Shown here: one piece after another, positions 16,201-24,476 of the stretch
Position numbering within the stretch: position 1 is the first letter of the stretch
How the letters are laid out: each line of letters opens with the position of its first letter
Assembly: GCA_009784425.1 (NCBI GenBank)
Contig: WRBR01000008.1
Span: 1 to 37,508 of the forward strand
DNA from: Coriobacteriia bacterium
GTDB lineage: Bacteria > Actinomycetota > Coriobacteriia > Coriobacteriales > UBA8131
Direction of reading: 5' to 3'
DNA length: 37,508 nucleotides
Made by a program: the position numbers and the translations under genes
The notes under the pieces: model-generated
The model's input: only the letters and a program-made list of their open reading frames with translations
Database searches by the model: none
Told to the model about the DNA's origin: nothing

Positions 16201-16280
16201 AGGAGATTGATCAGATAATGGACGCAGTAATGGTGATGGATTACGACAGCGCCAAGGAGCGCATACTGCAGCTGCTTTAA
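13164..16280 (+). CDS. Soluble hybrid sensor histidine kinase (PAS x3-HisKA-HATPase-REC-HPt)
   Basis: 1038 residues with no membrane helix, so a cytoplasmic sensor. Three PAS-like domains (about 55-170, 180-300 and 305-430) precede a phosphotransfer helix pair with His469 in NMSHEIRTPMNAVLG. The catalytic domain has LVGNAFKFTEEG, DTGIGIPADN and GTGLGLTI. A receiver follows with NVLVVDDNSVNLN and Asp753 in IVFMDHRMPGMNG, and an HPt domain with His905 in DAHSLKASLANIG. All modules for a full phosphorelay are present; the HD-GYP regulator 21 nt upstream is the natural final target (inference). There are two equally good starts, 13164 and 13194, because the ribosome site is duplicated. Confidence 0.9.
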   Translation: MPPITSEGIRMPQETSEETELSQEVRESAVLPEQPNQTAHTIMACKQNVKRLNTYIKTLIDSAFSYALLLDQDTRILYYSDNLLSLVDVEECSSFIGMPVLEACKMFKDTSFYTQTSRRLKRLMSEEEDFFEDDTIVWPTGEKRIYRINYKRIMDDANDFDGILIFSQDVTDLRLEEVQLHMNDLLNSSALPCLIWDENGDVIAFNKGTTQFIGIADNVAVEDFRKVFAEIQPEYQPNGELTETMRVRVYREALEKGFSQASVQLIAIDGSPLYFMVNVARISWVFGFKLIVYFYDMTDVMLKEADAVESKERSKLMLDCSPMMCILRDDQGNIVDCNQAALSIMGVADKKEFCKNYFSYFPEYQPDGTKSTDMHDTLMYWLNREGSYFFERTYQTPAGELIPVESKAVRIPWKNTYYYFSFSYDLRERKANEKKMAEITARERKAEIQKQTALASNEAKSQFLANMSHEIRTPMNAVLGMSELLLQENLSERQYRYVKDINMSAMSLLEIINDILDVSKLQAGKLKLVPIHYDFNMLIDNLCSVSKFLSAEKSIEFRLVREESAPLCLHGDDIRLRQILLNLVGNAFKFTEEGVVQLEIKIMEKTIEITVSDTGIGIPADNLPTLFDAFEQADLEKNRVKKGTGLGLTITKMLIEMMGGNITVKSEHGKGSVFEIEFPKVLGDASLINRVESNGPLVHAPKANVLVVDDNSVNLNVAVGLLQLFQIEAETAGTGMEAMELVQKNEYDIVFMDHRMPGMNGTEAAMNIRALGLTMPIIALTASAVVGAREMMLAAGMDDYLPKPIIMAELSEMLKKWIPAHKQLTPASGSEYFKETEAEKQRELWDKLVQIKPLSTSIGLERVGNQQGVYEKTLRLMITEIDKGGKTLIEHVSSGDLNNFRIDAHSLKASLANIGAMDLSEKAYELEIASGKGDCEVCIVKLPEFLQDLFGLNLKLKEAFACVCSCDNPSSLPPQLPGIFENLIEAFDEIDLEGIDKGCENLDALPLGGALKEEIDQIMDAVMVMDYDSAKERILQLL

Positions 16281-16290
16281 GAGCAGAGCA

Positions 16291-16412
16291 GTCTGCCTGC
16301 GACATGCGTGTTTCAGGTCCTGGAGCGCGCGCGGGGCAATTCGCGTAGCGAATTAAAACCCGCGGTTTGGCGGAGGCCTCCAGGTTCTAAAATACGTATG
16401 CCGCAGGCAGAC
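16291..16412. terminator. Branched palindromic structure between convergent genes
   Basis: 16291-16313 pairs with 16390-16412 (23 positions, with two G-U pairs and one mismatch when read as RNA). A second helix is possible between CAGGTCCTGGAG and CTCCAGGTTCT. A small perfect hairpin AATTCGC-GTA-GCGAATT lies at 16338-16354. Its position between convergent genes fits a bidirectional terminator, although there is no T tract. It could equally be a repeat element. Confidence 0.5.
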
Positions 16413-16438
16413 GATGCAGCCTTTCAAAACCTCGCTGT

Positions 16439-16651
16439 TTAGCCGAGGGCCTTGAGTTTGGCGTCGACTTCTTCGAGCAGTTCGGGGCTCAACTGGCCAC
16501 CAGACATCTTGACAATCTGTGCCAGAGAAAGACCTGCAGCCAGCTTGAATTTGGGATCCTTGCTTGCTCCAGGAACATACTCCTCAATGATTGCGGCAGC
16601 TTGAGGATTAGCCATTACGTCCTTCAGTTTTGATTCCTTTGATAAACCCAT
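16439..16651 (-). CDS. Small helical protein of 70 residues
   Basis: A 70-residue protein of unknown function, predicted mainly helical. Motifs are NPQAAAIIEEYVPG, KDPKFKLAAGLSLAQI and a closing SPELLEEVDAKLKAL. Similar short domains occur, as I recall, at the ends of some actinobacterial glycoside hydrolases and as stand-alone proteins. That resemblance is from memory and gives no function. The start is ATG 16651 with AAGGAG 9 nt upstream; the frame extends further upstream but into the promoter region and without support. It is divergent from the metallo-beta-lactamase gene. Confidence 0.75.
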   Translation of the reverse strand: MGLSKESKLKDVMANPQAAAIIEEYVPGASKDPKFKLAAGLSLAQIVKMSGGQLSPELLEEVDAKLKALG

Positions 16652-16689
16652 CCTATACTCCTTTCGTTGGTGACCTAATAATACCATTG

Positions 16690-16720
16690 TTGTACAGCAT
16701 CTTGGTGCATGCACTATAAT
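16690..16720 (+). promoter_or_regulatory. Candidate promoter for the MBL-fold gene
   Basis: TTGTAC at 16690-16695 and TATAAT at 16715-16720, spacing 19, or TGTACA with spacing 18. The -10 box is perfect and lies 46 nt before the ATG. Confidence 0.45.
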
Positions 16721-16766
16721 CCTTACTGGTACTACTAATATTAAACGTGAAAGAAGTGATAATAAC

Positions 16767-17747
16767 ATGCCCACAAAGCTCTTTGAAAACCCCCCAATCT
16801 ATTGCATAGATATCCCCCTGCCTAATAACCCGCTTCGCAACCTCAACTGCTATGTTCTCAAGTCTGAGGGTGAGACCCTGATAGTGGACACAGGCTTTCG
16901 CCTTCCGGAGTGCGAGCAGGCCCTGCTGGCAGGCCTCAAAGAACTTGAGGTGGACTTTTCCAAGGCCTCGCTCTTCATCACCCATTTTCATGCCGATCAT
17001 TGTGGCCTTGTTGAGACGATGCTCAAGTACGGGTGCAAGGTTTACATGGGCGAGCTGGACTATGAGCTTCTCTGTGTTTCCATCAACGCCAAGCGACTCA
17101 TCTCCGATTTTAAGCAGGAGGGTTATCCGCCCGGAGAGCTTCAAAAGCAGCTGGAGGTCAATCCAGCCCACGTGTATGCACCGTTTTGCGTGTTTCCTGT
17201 TGAAGAAGTTGAAGAAGGTTACACCTTGAAAATTGGCAGTTGCGCCTTGACTACCATTGCTACGCCGGGCCATACACCGGGTCACCTCTGCCTCTATCTT
17301 GCAGAGCACGAGGTCATGTTTACGGGCGACCACGTTCTTTTTGGTATCTCCCCCAACATATCGGTCTTTCCCCGTTTTGATAACCCGCTCAAGGAATACC
17401 TTGCGAGCTTGGATAAAATCAGCCGCTATCCGGTAAAGCTGGCGCTGACATCGCACCGCGCCATTGGAACCAGCATCACCGAGCGCATAGAAGAGATCAA
17501 GGAGCACCACCAAGAGCGTCTGGATTTTGCTCATGACCTGATTAGGCAGTTCCCCAACCTAACAGCCTACGAGCTTGCTTCTCGTTTCAAATGGAAGATG
17601 CGCGGAAAGGGCTGGGACGATTTTCCGATACAGCAAAAGTGGTTTGCCGTGGGAGAAACCCTCGCACACCTCAACTGGTTATTATATGATGGGCAGATAG
17701 AAAAGTGGCTCGACGGTAACTCTTACCGATATCGGCTAACTGAGTGA
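16767..17747 (+). CDS. Metallo-beta-lactamase-fold hydrolase
   Basis: 326 residues. The two-metal site is visible: His73, His75, Asp77 and His78 in THFHADHCG, a His in ATPGHTPGHL, Asp in MFTGDHVLF, and a final His in ALTSHRAIG. The N-terminal half is the MBL domain; the C-terminal ~100 residues form an extra helical domain (FKWKMRGKGWDDFP, AVGETLAHLNWLL), as in glyoxalase-II-like or LACTB2-like hydrolases. The substrate is probably a thioester or ester but cannot be read from the sequence. It stands alone in its transcription unit. Confidence 0.85.
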   Translation: MPTKLFENPPIYCIDIPLPNNPLRNLNCYVLKSEGETLIVDTGFRLPECEQALLAGLKELEVDFSKASLFITHFHADHCGLVETMLKYGCKVYMGELDYELLCVSINAKRLISDFKQEGYPPGELQKQLEVNPAHVYAPFCVFPVEEVEEGYTLKIGSCALTTIATPGHTPGHLCLYLAEHEVMFTGDHVLFGISPNISVFPRFDNPLKEYLASLDKISRYPVKLALTSHRAIGTSITERIEEIKEHHQERLDFAHDLIRQFPNLTAYELASRFKWKMRGKGWDDFPIQQKWFAVGETLAHLNWLLYDGQIEKWLDGNSYRYRLTE

Positions 17748-17831
17748 GAAAACACTAAATTTCTGCGGTATTATGAGTGTTATGATGGTTTTGGTATATA
17801 CTGCAACTGCTAATACCAAAGAGGGCGGGGT

Positions 17832-20597
17832 ATGAGCATGACAAGAATTTTAAAACGCGGGCTCAAGGTATCCACGAAGCTCACTGCCATCGTGTTGGTC
17901 ATCATCATGCTGAATACCGCTGCACTCGGCGTTTTCAGCTTTATCATTCATCGCGATGATTCCATCAACAGCAGCTATGACCGAGCGATGGCAATCGCAA
18001 AGACTGCCGCCATGTCAATAAATCCGGACGAGTTTTGGCTTTCACTTGAAACCGGCAAAAAGACTGACTTTTATCGGCACCTGCAAGGCCAGTTTGACAG
18101 AATCAAGATAGAAGAGAACATCCGCTATTTCTATGCCGGCACCTTTGATCCTGAAAACGGCATGATTATGTATCTTGAGGCTGCTCGCCCCCCGGAGGAT
18201 GGCGAGGCCTTTGCCCTGAATGCTGAAGTGCCCATAGCGATTTTTCCGCCGGCAGCCTTTGATGCGTTTGAAACCGGCAGTGCCCATGTGACGGAGCCCT
18301 ACCGTTTTAACATTGATAACAGCTGGGGCGTTTCGGCCTATGCACCAATCTTTGACGACAGCGGAAAGATTATCGGTTTAGTAGGCGTGCTTATGTCGGT
18401 AGAAAACGTCTTTGCGCGCAGCAGCGGCTTTGCCGTGACGATGCTCTCTATCTCGCTGTTGGTTTTCTTAATTATTGTCTGGGTTCCCATTTTCTACATT
18501 AGACAAAGGCTGGCCACGCCCTTGGTTGAGCTGCAAGAGGCCTCCAATAAAATTGCACAGGGCGACATGGATATTGAGATACCGGAGATAAAAACCAAGG
18601 ACGAAGTGGGGATGCTGGCGCTGAACTTTGCCACCATGCAAAAGACCGTGACCAGCCTGCACCAGGAAATGAAGGATCTGGTGCAAAATGCCACCGACGG
18701 CAATCTCAGCATCCGCGCCAATTCTGAGGAGTATCCGGGCGAGTGGCGCGAGGTCATTGAAAAGTTCAATGAGCTGATGGACGCCATTGTGCTCCCCATT
18801 GATGAGGCTGCTGACGTGCTCCACAAGATTGCTGCCGGAGATTTTGAGGCGCGCATCTTAACTGAATACAAGGGAGAGTTTGACCGCATCAAGAAGGCCG
18901 TGAATTCCACGGCCATTGATCTGGACCACTACCTTGCCGAGAAGGAAAAGGCCGAAAGCGAGCTCTACCGGGCTGAGCAAAAGGCCAATCGTGCCAAGAG
19001 CGAGTTTCTCTCGCGCATGAGCCACGAGATGCGCACACCCATGAATGCCATCATTGGCATGACCAAGATTGCAGAGAATACCCAGGATATTTCTCGCCTT
19101 AAATATTGCCTTGATATGGTGGGTGTGTCTTCTGCGCACCTTTTGGGCATCATCAACGACGTGTTGGATATGTCAAAGATTGAGGCCGGCAAGCTGGAGC
19201 TTGAGGCTGTTCCCATGAACATTGAGAAGATGCTGATGAAGGTCTGCAACATCGTGGTAGATAACATGGAAAAGAAGAACCAGGGATTTTCCGTAATACT
19301 CGGTAAGAACCTCAACCTCAATTACATTGCCGATGACCTGAGGCTCTCGCAGGTGATTACCAACCTGCTTACTAACGCCGTGAAGTTTACGCCCGAAGGC
19401 GGCAAGATAGCGCTGAAGGTTGATGAGCTTGAGCAGGACGAACAGCTTACCACGGTGCGTTTTTCGGTTTCTGACACCGGTATTGGCATGACAGAAGAGC
19501 AGGTCTCGCGCCTGTTTAACGCTTTTGAGCAGGCGGACGGCAGCGTGTCGCGCAAATACGGCGGTACGGGGCTTGGGCTGGTCATCTCCAAGAACATCAT
19601 TGAAAAGATGGGCGGCAACATCTGGGTGGATTCAGATCCCGGCGTTGGCTCCACCTTTACCTTTGACGTAAAACTAGAACGGGCAGCCCACCAAAACACG
19701 ATTATCTTTGACGGCATTCGCCCAGAGGACCTGTCTCTGCTCATCATTGAAGGCAACGAGGATGTCAGAGAAAGCTTTGTGAGCATCACCGAAAGCTTTG
19801 GGATAAAGACTGACTCGGCCTCGAGCGTTAAAGAGGCATTTGCCCTGGTTGATGAATGCAAGAGGGTGGGGCGCTTCTATGACATTGTCTTCCTCGATTA
19901 TGACCTGCCGGATACCGAGGGCATTGACTTTGCTGATGAATTGAGCAGCCGAATTAACAAGAATACCGTCATTGTCATCACCACCTATGTGGATTGGCAC
20001 CGCATTGAAAACCTTGCATCTGCAAGCCAATTTACCCATTTCATCACCAAGCCGCTATTTCCCTCGTCAATCCTGAACGCCATCAATGAGGTGGTGGGCA
20101 CAACTTTGAAGGATCTGAATATCAAGGCCGAAAAGTCAACCACAGCCCCGGATCTTTCTGACGTGCGAATCATCTTGGCCGAGGATGTGGAGATTAATAG
20201 GGAGATTTTCATAGCCTTGCTTGAAGACACCAAGATCACTATCGATGTTGCCGAAAACGGCAAGGTAGCGGTGGATATGTTTACCGCAAACCCCGATTTG
20301 TACGACCTTATTGTCATGGACATCCAAATGCCCGAGATGGACGGCTACCAGGCAACAAGAACCATCAGAGCGATGGACCTGCCAAAGGCAAGGACCATTC
20401 CCATCATCGCCATGACCGCCAACGCCTTTAAGGAAGACATAGACCGCTGTTTTGAAAGCGGCATGAACGACCACCTGGCAAAGCCGATAAACGTTGAGGC
20501 CGTCATCGAGAAAATATCGAGCTGCGCTCGAAAGAACTGTGCCAGGCTCCCTTACGGCAAACTGGCTTCTGAAGTATTGCCCACCGACGAGCAGTAA
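17832..20597 (+). CDS. Membrane hybrid sensor histidine kinase (sensor-HAMP-HisKA-HATPase-REC-REC)
   Basis: 921 residues. Helix 1 (about 17-39), an external sensor region of about 160 residues resembling a Cache-type fold, helix 2 (about 200-223), then a HAMP domain and a second HAMP-like stretch (about 330-375). His398 lies in [15 protein letters not shown]. The catalytic domain shows [23 protein letters not shown] and [10 protein letters not shown]. Two receivers follow: the first (Asp689 in [13 protein letters not shown]) is more divergent, and the second (Asp830 in [13 protein letters not shown]) is canonical with LAKPI. There is no HPt, so an HPt elsewhere, for instance that of the soluble hybrid kinase nearby, may accept phosphate (inference). 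ATG 17832 is preceded by GAGGGCGGGG; ATG 17838 is an alternative. Confidence 0.9.
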   Translation: MSMTRILKRGLKVSTKLTAIVLVIIMLNTAALGVFSFIIHRDDSINSSYDRAMAIAKTAAMSINPDEFWLSLETGKKTDFYRHLQGQFDRIKIEENIRYFYAGTFDPENGMIMYLEAARPPEDGEAFALNAEVPIAIFPPAAFDAFETGSAHVTEPYRFNIDNSWGVSAYAPIFDDSGKIIGLVGVLMSVENVFARSSGFAVTMLSISLLVFLIIVWVPIFYIRQRLATPLVELQEASNKIAQGDMDIEIPEIKTKDEVGMLALNFATMQKTVTSLHQEMKDLVQNATDGNLSIRANSEEYPGEWREVIEKFNELMDAIVLPIDEAADVLHKIAAGDFEARILTEYKGEFDRIKKAVNSTAIDLDHYLAEKEKAESELYRAEQKANRAKSEFLSRMSHEMRTPMNAIIGMTKIAENTQDISRLKYCLDMVGVSSAHLLGIINDVLDMSKIEAGKLELEAVPMNIEKMLMKVCNIVVDNMEKKNQGFSVILGKNLNLNYIADDLRLSQVITNLLTNAVKFTPEGGKIALKVDELEQDEQLTTVRFSVSDTGIGMTEEQVSRLFNAFEQADGSVSRKYGGTGLGLVISKNIIEKMGGNIWVDSDPGVGSTFTFDVKLERAAHQNTIIFDGIRPEDLSLLIIEGNEDVRESFVSITESFGIKTDSASSVKEAFALVDECKRVGRFYDIVFLDYDLPDTEGIDFADELSSRINKNTVIVITTYVDWHRIENLASASQFTHFITKPLFPSSILNAINEVVGTTLKDLNIKAEKSTTAPDLSDVRIILAEDVEINREIFIALLEDTKITIDVAENGKVAVDMFTANPDLYDLIVMDIQMPEMDGYQATRTIRAMDLPKARTIPIIAMTANAFKEDIDRCFESGMNDHLAKPINVEAVIEKISSCARKNCARLPYGKLASEVLPTDEQ

Positions 20598-20657
20598 ACT
20601 GGGTAGTATTCTTGGCTGTCTAGCTCACTCACCGTCTCCGTGTCACAGATGCCTGAG

Positions 20658-20763
20658 TTCCTGCCGCGTTTGCACGCAAAAAGACGACTTTTAGCTCTAA
20701 AAACCCCTAAATCGGGCTAAACTGCTGCAAAAGTCGTCTTTTTGCGTGCAAACGCGGCAGGAA
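20658..20763. repeat. 106-bp element with perfect 35-bp inverted repeats
   Basis: 20658-20692 is an exact reverse complement of 20729-20763, with a 36-nt centre. The arms contain GCACGCAAAAAGACGACTTT. It lies between convergent genes and could act as a terminator, but the arm length and perfection are more like a small mobile element. The rest of the gap 20598-20893 shows nothing. Confidence 0.85.
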
Positions 20764-20893
20764 GTACCTCGATTGTGTCACTCACCGTTGGCATGCGCCG
20801 GAAATGTCTCCTTTCACATGCCTGGGTATAATATTTCTCAGTCAGGATAGCCAACTGAATACTGATTGCGGGGCCTTATGCGAGCGGATCTCA

Positions 20894-21685
20894 CTACTTA
20901 CGATTGAGTTTGTAAATCTCGCTCAGGCCAATGAGGGTGAGGTTGTTGCCAATGACTGCCTCGTGGCTCAGTAGGGGAGCAAAGAGAGGTGCATGCTCTC
21001 CGGATAACACCACGGTGGTTTCGTAACCCAGCTCAGCCCAGATCATCTCGATGAGGCCGTTGATGCTTGCGACCTCGCCCCTGATGATGCCCGACTGGAT
21101 GGACTCACGGGTGTTTTTGCCGAGAACCGTTTGCGGGAGGCTCAGCTCAATGATGGGGAGTTTTGCCGCCGCCTGGGAAAGGGCCTGTGCCGTAAGCGCC
21201 GGGCCTGCGGCGATGAGGCCGCCCACGTAGCTGCCGTCTTGGCAGAGAACCTGATAGTTGATGGTGGTATCGCAGTCTATGATGATGAGCGGGTAGCCAA
21301 AGAGCTTTTTGGCCGCCACCATGTCGGCAATGCGATCTGAGCCAACCTCTGAGGGATCGTTGTAGTTCATGTGCAGCCCGGTTTTGATGCCGGGACTCAC
21401 TACCAGGGGGCGCTGCTTGCACAGAGTGCGCAGAGCCTCAAACCAGGTGTTGGAGAGGTCGGGCACCACGCAAGACAAGATGGCGTCTAGAGTCACTTCT
21501 CCCGTCTCCAGTGAATCTTGGAGGAAGCTCTTAATAGTCAGGCGCGCTTCATCAGAGGTGATACGGGCCGGAGTGGTGACAGACCAACTCGCCTGGAGCG
21601 CATCGCCAGAGAACAGACCAAAACGCGTGATCTGATTTGCTACATCAACAGCCAGGACATAGGGAGCCTGCAGGTTGTCTTTCAT
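20894..21685 (-). CDS. coaX: Type III pantothenate kinase-like protein with altered motifs
   Basis: 263 residues, the CoaX length and fold order. CoaX phosphorylates pantothenate in the first step of coenzyme A synthesis. Conserved parts: SCVVPDLSNTW, GSDRIADMVAA with the key Asp117, GLIAAGPALTAQAL, GKNTRESIQSGIIRG and the closing sugar-kinase-like VVLSGEHAPL. Two signature motifs are changed: the N-terminal phosphate loop reads DVANQITRFGL where DxGNTxxxxGL is expected, and the usual D-F-G-T-A-T-T stretch reads DCDTTIN (137-143). It may be a slow or repurposed paralogue. It is divergent from the OPT transporter gene. Confidence 0.8.
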   Translation of the reverse strand: MKDNLQAPYVLAVDVANQITRFGLFSGDALQASWSVTTPARITSDEARLTIKSFLQDSLETGEVTLDAILSCVVPDLSNTWFEALRTLCKQRPLVVSPGIKTGLHMNYNDPSEVGSDRIADMVAAKKLFGYPLIIIDCDTTINYQVLCQDGSYVGGLIAAGPALTAQALSQAAAKLPIIELSLPQTVLGKNTRESIQSGIIRGEVASINGLIEMIWAELGYETTVVLSGEHAPLFAPLLSHEAVIGNNLTLIGLSEIYKLNRK

Positions 21686-21717
21686 AACGGCTATTCCGTT
21701 CTCTCCACTTTGAGCAC

Positions 21718-21745
21718 TTGAATCTTACCAGCGATAAAGTATACT
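21718..21745 (+). promoter_or_regulatory. Candidate promoter for the OPT transporter gene
   Basis: TTGAAT (21718-21723), 16-bp spacer, TATACT (21740-21745). It gives a leader of about 60 nt that ends in AAAGAGGA before the ATG at 21815. Confidence 0.5.
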
Positions 21746-21814
21746 ACAGCTATCTGGCAGTAATCCGACTTCTCGCGCCTAAGGAGAAGCGGGTATACAA
21801 GAAAGAGGATTCAT

Positions 21815-23572
21815 ATGCAGACCCTTAAAGGGCAGCTTTCCGTACGTGGCATCATCATTGGATGTATCGGCTGCGTTATCATCACCACCGCTTCTCTCTA
21901 TACGGCGCTTAAGGCTGGAGCCTTGCCCTGGCCCATCATTTTTGCGGCTATTATTTCGCTCTTTTTCTTAAAGGTTTTGGGGCGCACTAATCTAAACGAA
22001 GTAAACGTAACTCACACGGTGATGTCTGCCGGTGCCATGACCGCGGGCGGCCTTGCTTTTACCATCCCGGGCATCTGGATTTTGGGACATGCCGACGGGG
22101 TCAACTGGGTGCAGATGCTCATAGTGGCACTCTCAGGCGTGATTCTCGGCTTGATTTGCACGGTGTACCTGCGCCGACACTTTATTGAGAAGTCGGAGCT
22201 TGAGTACCCCATTGGAGAAGCCACAACCCAAGCTCTGGTAGCAGGGGATTCAGGCGGCAAGGTGGGATTCAAGCTCTTTGGCTCAATGGGCCTTGCGGCT
22301 GTCTTTGCCTTTCTGCGCGACTGGTTTGGCGCCATCCCTGCCATGCTATTTGGTGGAGTGAGGGTTCCTGGTACTGCTGTTGCCGGTCTTATTTACAACT
22401 CCCCCCTGTTCTTTGCCATAGGTTTTATTGTTTCAACCGGTGCCATAGTGGCCTGGGGCGCCGGAGCGCTCATCGGTAACCTTGGTGTTGTTATGGGCGG
22501 CGAGGCACTGGGCATGTGGGATGTAGACACCGGAAGACAAGTTGCTAACAGCCTGGGCTTTGGACTGATGATGGGCTGCGGTTTTGCCGTGGTTGTTAAG
22601 GTGCTGCTGCCAGCTGCCCGCAGGCTAGGGCGAGGGAAGAATGAAGAGGGAAGAGAGAAGAGGGAAGAGTTAAGAGAGAAGGGTGATTTTGGGATAGCGG
22701 GCAGCACTGATGCAAGCTCCGTTACTTCCACTCAAAGGCCATTTTGGCGCCGCCTTACGGTTGGCTTGACTGCCTTAATGTTGGCTACGGTTGCATTGTT
22801 GCTCTGCTTTGCGCTGGGCTTGGGGCCGCTTCCCAGCATCATTATCGTTGTTTTGGTATGGGTTACCGCCGCAATGGCCGCGCAAAGTGTGGGGCAAACC
22901 GGCATTGACCCCTTGGAGATATTTGGCATCATTGTGCTCATTATTGTTGCGGCATTTTCTGATGTTTCTGAGGTGCAGCTCTTCTTTGTGGCGGGAGTCA
23001 TTGCCGTTGCCTGTGGCCTTGCCGGAGATTTGATGAATGACTTTAAAGTTGGACATACATTGGGCACCAATCCTCGAGCCCAATGGGTTGGCCAGCTGAT
23101 AGGCGGCATTCTTGGTGCCTTTGTTGCCGTTGCGGTTCTCACCATCTTGGTGCAGGCCTATGGCACGGGGGCTTTTGGTAGCCAAGAAGGTGAAGTTATG
23201 GTTTTTGGCGCCTTTCAGGCAAATATGGTTGCTTCATTAATCTCGGGCATTCCTTCAATGCCAGCCTTTATTGTTGGGTTGGCGGCGGGCTTTGTGCTTT
23301 ACCTCTTGCGCCTGCCGTCGATGATGATTGGCCTGGGTGTGTACCTGCCGCTCTACCTGTCTGCCTCTGCTTTTGTGGGAATGCTCATCAAGCTGGTTTA
23401 CCACGCTGTTTGCAAGCTCAGGCGCAAGAATCTTTCCGCTGAAGCTGCACTTGAGCGAAAGAAAGCACAGGACGAAACAGGCATCGTTGTGCCCTCGGGC
23501 ATTATTGGCGGAGAATCAATCGCTGGCGTCATCGTAGCCTTGATAATGGTACTCTCGGTTGCTTGGAGCTAG
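21815..23572 (+). CDS. OPT-family transporter
   Basis: 585 residues with about 14 hydrophobic segments. Family hallmarks are GSLYTALKAG-like TASLYTALKAGALPWPI in the first helix, NVTHTVMSAGAMTAGGLAFTIP, SELEYPIGEATTQAL and GIDPLEIFG. OPT proteins move oligopeptides or metal chelates into the cell, probably proton-coupled; the cargo here is unknown. A cytoplasmic loop at about residues 272-300 is built from an A/G-rich repeat tract and is highly charged (REKREELREK). The start is ATG 21815 with AAAGAGGA upstream. It forms a single-gene unit ending at a hairpin repeat. Confidence 0.87.
   Translation: MQTLKGQLSVRGIIIGCIGCVIITTASLYTALKAGALPWPIIFAAIISLFFLKVLGRTNLNEVNVTHTVMSAGAMTAGGLAFTIPGIWILGHADGVNWVQMLIVALSGVILGLICTVYLRRHFIEKSELEYPIGEATTQALVAGDSGGKVGFKLFGSMGLAAVFAFLRDWFGAIPAMLFGGVRVPGTAVAGLIYNSPLFFAIGFIVSTGAIVAWGAGALIGNLGVVMGGEALGMWDVDTGRQVANSLGFGLMMGCGFAVVVKVLLPAARRLGRGKNEEGREKREELREKGDFGIAGSTDASSVTSTQRPFWRRLTVGLTALMLATVALLLCFALGLGPLPSIIIVVLVWVTAAMAAQSVGQTGIDPLEIFGIIVLIIVAAFSDVSEVQLFFVAGVIAVACGLAGDLMNDFKVGHTLGTNPRAQWVGQLIGGILGAFVAVAVLTILVQAYGTGAFGSQEGEVMVFGAFQANMVASLISGIPSMPAFIVGLAAGFVLYLLRLPSMMIGLGVYLPLYLSASAFVGMLIKLVYHAVCKLRRKNLSAEAALERKKAQDETGIVVPSGIIGGESIAGVIVALIMVLSVAWS
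22632..22683 (+). repeat. A/G-only tract inside the OPT gene
   Basis: About 52 bp of nearly pure purine sequence with GAAGAGGGAAGAG-type repeats, in frame. It encodes a charged loop and looks like a simple-sequence expansion. Confidence 0.75.
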
Positions 23573-23584
23573 GCAACCGGATAA

Positions 23585-23680
23585 GTACAGGGGGACGGGG
23601 TTAGTGTACCAATTTGGCTCTTGGGCCAAATTGGTACACTAACCCCGTCCCCCCTGTACCAAACCCCGTCCCCCTGTACC
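23585..23680. repeat. Hairpin repeat plus an extra tandem unit
   Basis: 23585-23618 pairs with 23625-23659 (one extra C in the right arm), loop TCTTGG. A further unit AAACCCCGTCCCCCTGTACC follows at 23661-23680. The right arm and extra unit overlap the 3' end of the minus-strand epimerase gene. Confidence 0.9.
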
Positions 23681-24349
23681 GATTCTGGCGAGGATGATGT
23701 TGCCGCAGTATTGCTCTGAGTTGGTTTCAAGCAGCCCCGGTTTGTAAGCAAGCATGGTGATGGTGGTGTCTGCCTGTATGGTGGTAGGGGCGGCTCTGCC
23801 GGTGTCGGCGGAGAGGCCGCTTGGCACATCAACTGCTACAGCCTGTAAACTGCCAGAGCTTGCCCTGGCCGCATTAACCGCCTGTATCCAGGAGGCATAA
23901 GGTTCTTTCACAACAGAGCCGTCAAAGCCGGTGCCGAGCAGGGCATCCACTACTACCGCAGCCTGCTCAATCAACTCAGTCAGCTGCTCTTCATCCGGAT
24001 TGAGATTGACAGAGAGCCCAGCATGCCCTTTAGCCTGTACCTCCAAAGCGGTTCTTCTGGCAGGCTCTGCGCGCAAGTCATCCGCGGCTTTTGCAGTCAC
24101 CAGAGAAATGCTGTAGCCCCACGAGCAAAGGTAGTCAGCAATCACCCACCCGTCTCCACCGTTGTTACCTGAGCCGCAGAGTATCAACACTAACTCAGGG
24201 GGATCCAAGGTTTTGCAAACCCACTCGGCAACACTGAGACCTGCTCGGTTCATGAGCTCGTAAAGCGAGGTGCCCTCGGCCTCTATCTGCTTTTCAAGCG
24301 CAATCACCTCTGTCACACTGAGCACCGGCCCCAACACCTTGTTTTCCAT
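23639..24349 (-). CDS. nnrE: NAD(P)H-hydrate epimerase (YjeF N-terminal domain)
   Basis: 236 residues forming one YjeF_N (NnrE) domain. The enzyme interconverts R and S forms of hydrated NAD(P)H so that the dehydratase can repair them. Visible are ELMNRAGLSVAEW, the loop GSGNNGGDGWVIA, VVDALLGTGFDG with its catalytic Asp and AVDVPSGLSADTG. In many bacteria this domain is fused to an NnrD kinase/dehydratase domain; here the reading frame ends instead inside a hairpin repeat, which supplies the last ~13 residues (GTGGRGLVQGGRG) and the stop. The gene may be a natural single-domain form with an altered tail, or a bifunctional gene cut by the repeat. Confidence 0.82.
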   Translation of the reverse strand: MENKVLGPVLSVTEVIALEKQIEAEGTSLYELMNRAGLSVAEWVCKTLDPPELVLILCGSGNNGGDGWVIADYLCSWGYSISLVTAKAADDLRAEPARRTALEVQAKGHAGLSVNLNPDEEQLTELIEQAAVVVDALLGTGFDGSVVKEPYASWIQAVNAARASSGSLQAVAVDVPSGLSADTGRAAPTTIQADTTITMLAYKPGLLETNSEQYCGNIILARIGTGGRGLVQGGRG

Positions 24350-24390
24350 CAGCTTACCTCCACGTTTCTCAGAGCCTGACTCTCAGTTTT

Positions 24391-24464
24391 GGAACAGGGG
24401 GACGGGGTTAGTGTTCCAATTTGACCTTGGTCAAATTGGAACACTAACCCCGTCCCCCTGTTCC
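24391..24464. repeat. Hairpin repeat (GGAAC...GTTCC variant)
   Basis: Perfect 36-bp arms (24391-24426 and 24429-24464) with a TT loop. Relative to other copies, the GGTAC/GTACC ends are changed to GGAAC/GTTCC at all four places, so pairing is kept. Confidence 0.92.
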
Positions 24465-24476
24465 ATGTGCGGCCGT

